A stretch of DNA of 64,000 nt from Strigamia acuminata (lineage: Eukaryota; Arthropoda; Chilopoda; Geophilomorpha; Linotaeniidae). The notes under the pieces are model-generated. The model was not told the DNA's origin and did not search any database. It saw only the letters and a program-made list of their open reading frames with translations. The stretch lies in NCBI GenBank assembly GCA_949358305.1, contig OX442323.1, positions 6,572,001 to 6,636,000 of the forward strand, read 5' to 3'. Shown here piece after piece: positions 55,551 through 64,000 of the stretch (position 1 is its first letter; every line of letters starts with the position of its first letter). Position numbers and translations under genes: made by a program.

Positions 55551-56073
55551 TGTCACGGGTGAGCTTTCCCAATTCCTAAATTTCAATTTTATTCCTCACC
55601 TGTTCTCATTCTTAATTTATGCGCGCGACCTTGTCGCGGTTTTCATTTTAACCTCATTTGTTAATTTGGGTCATGTGACAATCGATCAGCTGATCAATCG
55701 ATCAGCTGACCGATTGTTATAAATATCGCGACGTGTCGATATTCCGACACTTCGCGACCAACTACAATTTGGACCACAAGTCAACTTTATTTTCGCATCT
55801 AATTTTCCAACCGTGCTCGTTCTAACTCCCACCTTTTTATCCACCCGGTGACATTCGAAGCCCCCATTTGAGCTACCGAATTATCTGGATTTAGTCGATT
55901 TATTTCGTCCTAAACACATTTCGATAACACGAATCGAGTCGCAATAAATTTCAACGGAATTGGAGATTTCTAAATGACCGACACCCACGTTGAAGGTCAT
56001 TCGTTTTGAAGAAATATCCGCGAACCTGCGAATGCGTGTTCAACACATGCATTGTTTGTAACGACAGCGTTAT
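55551..56073 (+). repeat. Right LTR, 523 bp
   Basis: Appears identical to the left LTR on visual comparison. Followed by the second AAAGT at 56074-56078. Confidence 0.93.
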
Positions 56074-56439
56074 AAAGTGAATATTTTTCACTTCTTGTGA
56101 TTCTAATACAAGATCTTTATAACTAAATTTAGTTATGACTTAAATTTCGGTCAAAACCTACTTTTCATTTTCATGCGCACAAACTTCCCGATCAATTTGC
56201 ATTCAATGTGACCCCAACGAGCGGTGGTCCGCCCATCTGTCTAGTGGCTCGCCCATCTGTCTAGTGGCTCTCAAGAACTCGCAAGCCGAAACAACTGGGC
56301 GACAGGGGAGATTGGGATGACGGAATCGGAACATGTTCGATTCGTCAGTAATAGGAACGGATAAATTAACCATATTATCCGGGATGACGGGATCAGAAAC
56401 ATTGTTCGATCCGTCTGCGTATGTACCGTTTACGGTTGG

Positions 56440-57120
56440 ATCCGAAGCGGATAAAATTACCGGTCCGCCTGCGACGACAGGGGTATTCGCAAGGACGGGG
56501 TTCAAAAACAAAGCTTGTCCCAATATTTGGATCCGTTCCGCCTGTAACAACAGGGGCAATCGCCAGTGCGGGGCTAAAAAACAAGTTTTCCCGACTAATG
56601 GATCCGCTTCGCCTGTGACGACAGGGGATTTTGCCAGAACGAGGTTCAAAACAAAGTTTGTCCTGATATTTGGATTCGTTCCGCCTGTAACGACAGGGGC
56701 ATTCCGCTCCGCCTGTAACGACAGGGGCATTCCGCTCCGCCTGTAACGCCAGGGGCATTCCGCTCCGCCTGTAACGACAGGGGCATTCCGCTCCGCCTGT
56801 AACGACAGGGGCATTCCGCTCCGCCTGTAACGACAGGGGCATTCCGCTCCGCCTGTAACGACAGGGGCATTCCGCTCCGCCTGTAACGACAGGGGCATTC
56901 CGCTCCGCCTGTAACGACAGGGGCATTCCGCTCCGCCTGTGACGACAGGGGATTTCGCCAGAACAGAGTACAAAACACAGTTTGTCCAGACTATTGGATC
57001 TGCTCCGCCTGTGACGACAGGGGATTTCGCCAGAAAGGAGTACAAAACACAGTTTGTCCCGACTATTGGATCTGCTCGGGATCTGCTCCGCCTGTGACGA
57101 CAGGGGAAGTCGCAAGAACG
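56440..57120. repeat. Minisatellite with hairpin-forming core in the DIRS-like element
   Basis: Two nested periods are visible. A 28-bp unit (CCTGTAACGACAGGGGCATT plus CCGCTCCG) runs about ten times at 56680-56945. Longer 75-85-bp units at both sides have the same CCTGT-N4-ACAGG core. The core is a short palindrome. It supports long repetitive minus-strand ORFs that are probably not genes. Confidence 0.88.
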
Positions 57121-57298
57121 GGGTTCAAAAAAATAAAAATTTTTGTTCCGTTTACGGAAGTCGGAACGGATATATTAACCGTTCCGTCCGTAGCGATAAG
57201 GTTTCTTTGCGGTAAAACGACAACCGTTTCCGCCGGCTGTTTATCCAACACATGTTAGAAAGCCAAGACGTCCAGCCAAGACGTTAGTGGTCAGCGGT

Positions 57299-57547
57299 TC
57301 AGGCACGGCGCCTGACCCAGCCACAGGAAGTACGCCAGTCTGCGGAAGAACGACGACCGTTCCCGCAGCAATCTGATTTGCAGCGATAGTCTGCATCAAA
57401 CCGCGCAGTTAGCACATCTAGCCGCTGGTTCATCCTTCTCGGCGAAGGCAGCGGCGATTGTTGGTTCAAAGTTTGGACCGCGTGGTCAGTATTATCGTCA
57501 TTGTCATTAATAATCGGGAAACCGATAACCTTAACGAAGGAATTCAT
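57299..57547 (-). CDS. Possible 5' ORF of the DIRS-like element, 82 aa
   Basis: First ATG ORF inside the left terminus, in the position of a DIRS gag-like ORF. Gln/Asp-rich, no domain recognised. Probably a remnant. Confidence 0.35.
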   Translation of the reverse strand: MNSFVKVIGFPIINDNDDNTDHAVQTLNQQSPLPSPRRMNQRLDVLTARFDADYRCKSDCCGNGRRSSADWRTSCGWVRRRA

Positions 57548-57757
57548 TTTATGTAACTATAAAAAACAATGATATTACAAAGGGGTTCGAAAAATATAAC
57601 AATTTCTTTTGAAAAAGGTAGAAAAAACGATACTTATTGAAAATTTTCTCGTAGAGCAATTCGAACCTGACCGCGCAACCCGTTAGTAGAACCGGAAGTG
57701 ACGTAACCCGACTAGTAGCGCCATCTCCTGTTTAGCCGGAGATTACAAAGAGTGAAT

Positions 57758-58930
57758 CTCTCGTAAAGGAGAAAGACGCGGCGCGGCGGATTTCGTCAAC
57801 AAAAAATAAACAATAAATAAAAATAAATAAACTTTATATCGATTTTTACATGCTAATTTCGTGCTGTTTTGATTTGATTCGATTTAGCAAGCGTGTAATC
57901 AATAACCTGTGGGGGGTTTAATGGGTGAAGCGAAGGAATTTGCAATCGTGATTAGCAGTCGCCTTCGCCTCGTTAAAGCTGCAATCGAATCGAACGGCGA
58001 ATTCATTAACTTGTGCTTTGTGCTTGTGCGCACCAAATTGATAAGAGGTTGCGCTTTTCGCTAGTCCTAGCGTACAGTAGTAGCATAAACATGCTGATGA
58101 ATCGATGGCGCGCCCTTGCTTGTATAGAAAGGCGCATTTATCAGGACTAAGAAGAAATAGAAAACTCCGGTTGCGCAATATTTACAAATCGAGATGAATA
58201 GGAAACTCAATCCACTTTTCCTTTTAAGATTAGATAAAATCTTTTAATTTAATTTATTAAAAACAAGGTTATATATTCTAGTTAATTGGTTATTTTTAAA
58301 GAATTTTTTAATGTCGTTTTCTCTTCTGTGTAAACAAACGTAATTTGATTACGGTAAATTCATAAAAATAAAATAAAAAATTTCTTCTTCAAAATTTCCT
58401 TTTATTTTGGTATATAAATAGCATCCAGCTGAACTTTCGTACAAATTGGCCAAACGCGAGTAAAATAAATTATAAGGCAAGAAAAAAAGAAGAAGAAAAA
58501 GACAAAAAGTGTGTACTACAGTCGACGATTCCATCACCAGATGGCGACAAGTGCATTGCGGCGAATCACGAGCGTCACAATCCCAAGGTTAGGCGTAACC
58601 AAGGTAACAATTTCCAAGCACCACCCTACCAACCATCCATATTGCCGAGAGATTTCAATAAATTTCCTGCTAAAATGACATATTCCATGGCATCCCTAAC
58701 CATCTGACCCAGACTCAAACAACAATCGAACGAGCGCGCTCTTTATTAAAAACTTCTCAGTAATTACAAAAATAATTTACCCGCAACAACAACAAAAAAA
58801 TGTGGAAAAAAAAGGAGAAAAGTAATCAAACATTGATCCGGCTGCACATAAATTCGCTTCCCGGTATCTGCCAGGGATAAAGTGGCCGTTTTAAGAGCAT
58901 CTTCACTCTTCCGCTTTTGGTTTAATCCAT
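57758..58930. other. Intergenic region downstream of CPOX
   Basis: No supported gene. ORFs at 57918-58178 and 58349-58537 have no family features. Part must be CPOX 3' untranslated sequence. Confidence 0.45.
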
Positions 58931-63477
<4,547 letters not shown>

Positions 63478-64000
63478 CTTCCCACATGAAACAAAAGAAA
63501 GCAAAGAAAAAAAATCAATAGAACAATCGTTAAATGCATTTTATATGTCATCCACAGATTAAGCGCAAATCCCAAGTTAATTCCTGAGACAATAAAGTCG
63601 ATCGTATCGTTCGACCACGAGTGTACAGTTCTCTTTCTAGCCGATCGATTCGTCTTCCTTCCGCCTGATCGAGTTTGACGTGCGATCGAGACAATTTTTC
63701 AAACTCTTGCAACTGCGCCAACTTGAATTCCACTATAATGAATCGACGGGCGCGCATTTGCTCGCTGGACGACGGAATTAGTATCGATCTGTCAACGTAC
63801 ACACTCCCACGACAAGAAAACAAATCCCAGCCAGCAGACCGGCACCCAACAATTACCGCAGCACTTGTCTGCGGGGAGTGTTACCTCCCTCACGATTTTC
63901 ATCTCTGTCGTCGCTTTTTTTCTCTTTCTCTCTTTCTTTTTGTTGTTTCAATTTCATTTTTATCAGAGGGAGTGGAAATGTGCCAAAGATGACAGTGAAA

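Larger units (their letters stand above)
43476..56073 (+). mobile_element. Ty3/gypsy-type LTR retrotransposon, 12.6 kb
   Basis: Complete element: 523-bp direct LTRs, primer-binding site, gag, pol (protease, RT, RNase H, integrase order of Ty3/gypsy), extra 3' ORFs, purine-rich tract and target duplication. The gag, pol and ORF3 frames are all uninterrupted and the two LTRs look identical by eye, so the insertion is recent. It sits inside the DIRS-like element. At 12.6 kb it is well above the usual 5-8 kb for the group, because of a long pol linker and about 4 kb of extra sequence after pol. Confidence 0.95.
40380..57757 (-). mobile_element. DIRS-like (tyrosine recombinase) retrotransposon, decayed and split by an LTR element
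   Basis: Read on the minus strand. The left terminus (57757 inward) and the right terminal repeat (40442-40500) share about 59 bp in inverted orientation, including ACAGGAGATGGCGCTACTAG. The right repeat extends a further 62 bp to 40380. Just inside, 40687-40813 is an internal complementary region: 40780-40813 is an exact 34-nt inverted match to the left terminus, and 40687-40779 is a perfect 93-nt inverted match to the right end (40380-40472). A broken tyrosine recombinase lies next to it. This is the DIRS-1 arrangement (split inverted repeats plus internal complementary region). No reverse transcriptase of its own was found, so it is nonautonomous or deleted. Bases 41393-43475 are AT-rich and noncoding. 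Confidence 0.75.

Noticed and set aside
56203-57115. Long minus-strand ORFs (280 and 240 aa) with VVTGGAECPCRYRR repeats
   Set aside because: Pure translation of the 28-bp minisatellite; open in several frames because the unit lacks stops and is not a multiple of three.
56440-57120. CRISPR-like array (short palindromic repeats with spacers)
   Set aside because: The spacers are themselves repeats, the DNA is eukaryotic and lies in a mobile element; no cas genes.
63548-63823. 91-aa charged minus-strand ORF as the next CPOX exon
   Set aside because: Its sequence does not match the CPOX segment that should precede the DVTHFH block; left as intronic or unrelated.

Overview
This is eukaryotic nuclear DNA from an animal, most likely an arthropod. 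The genes are built from many short exons with AT-rich GT-AG introns, mostly 50-100 bases. Most gene products are conserved single-copy animal proteins, and a short (CCTAA)n tract at 60029-60053 is the arthropod-type TTAGG telomere repeat. The sequence alone does not allow a finer placement.

Ten protein-coding genes could be assembled exon by exon, with reading frame conserved across every junction: EXOSC9 (+, 3.2-4.9 kb), an HMGB-type two-box protein (-, 7.3-8.2 kb), SAP30/SAP30L (+, 10.0-10.7 kb), PDE2A-like cyclic nucleotide phosphodiesterase (-, 11.3-17.1 kb), an MFSD6-like transporter (-, 21.1-22.8 kb), CCT8 (-, 23.2-26.3 kb), EIF2S3/eIF2-gamma (-, 26.6-29.4 kb), MBTPS2/site-2 protease (+, 29.7-31.6 kb), an NHS/GUK-holder family protein (-, 33.6-39.5 kb) and the 3' part of CPOX (-, 58.9 kb to about 63.5 kb, continuing off the right edge). 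Most have housekeeping roles in RNA decay, chromatin, translation initiation, protein folding, membrane proteolysis and haem synthesis; they form no operon or pathway cluster. EIF2S3 and MBTPS2 are head to head across about 306 bp.

Between 4.7 and 8.2 kb a tandem duplication of [EXOSC9 last exon + HMGB] has decayed reciprocally: one intact copy of each gene survives beside a broken HMGB carrying a 21-bp repeat expansion and a broken EXOSC9 exon.

The 40.4-57.8 kb interval is a nest of mobile DNA. The outer element (40380-57757, minus orientation) has inverted termini, an internal region complementary to both termini and a decayed tyrosine recombinase, the layout of a DIRS-like retrotransposon. 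It is split by a 12.6-kb Ty3/gypsy-type LTR retrotransposon (43476-56073) with apparently identical LTRs and a 5-bp target duplication. That element encodes gag, a pol with an array of AT-hook motifs between RNase H and integrase, a 52-A homopolymer directly after pol, a 91-aa ORF and an 836-aa ORF with two DnaJ-type CxxCxGxG motifs. It is the most unusual object in the window. MITE-like elements (palindromic, hAT-like, pogo/Tigger-like) and many intron-confined minisatellites make up much of the rest.
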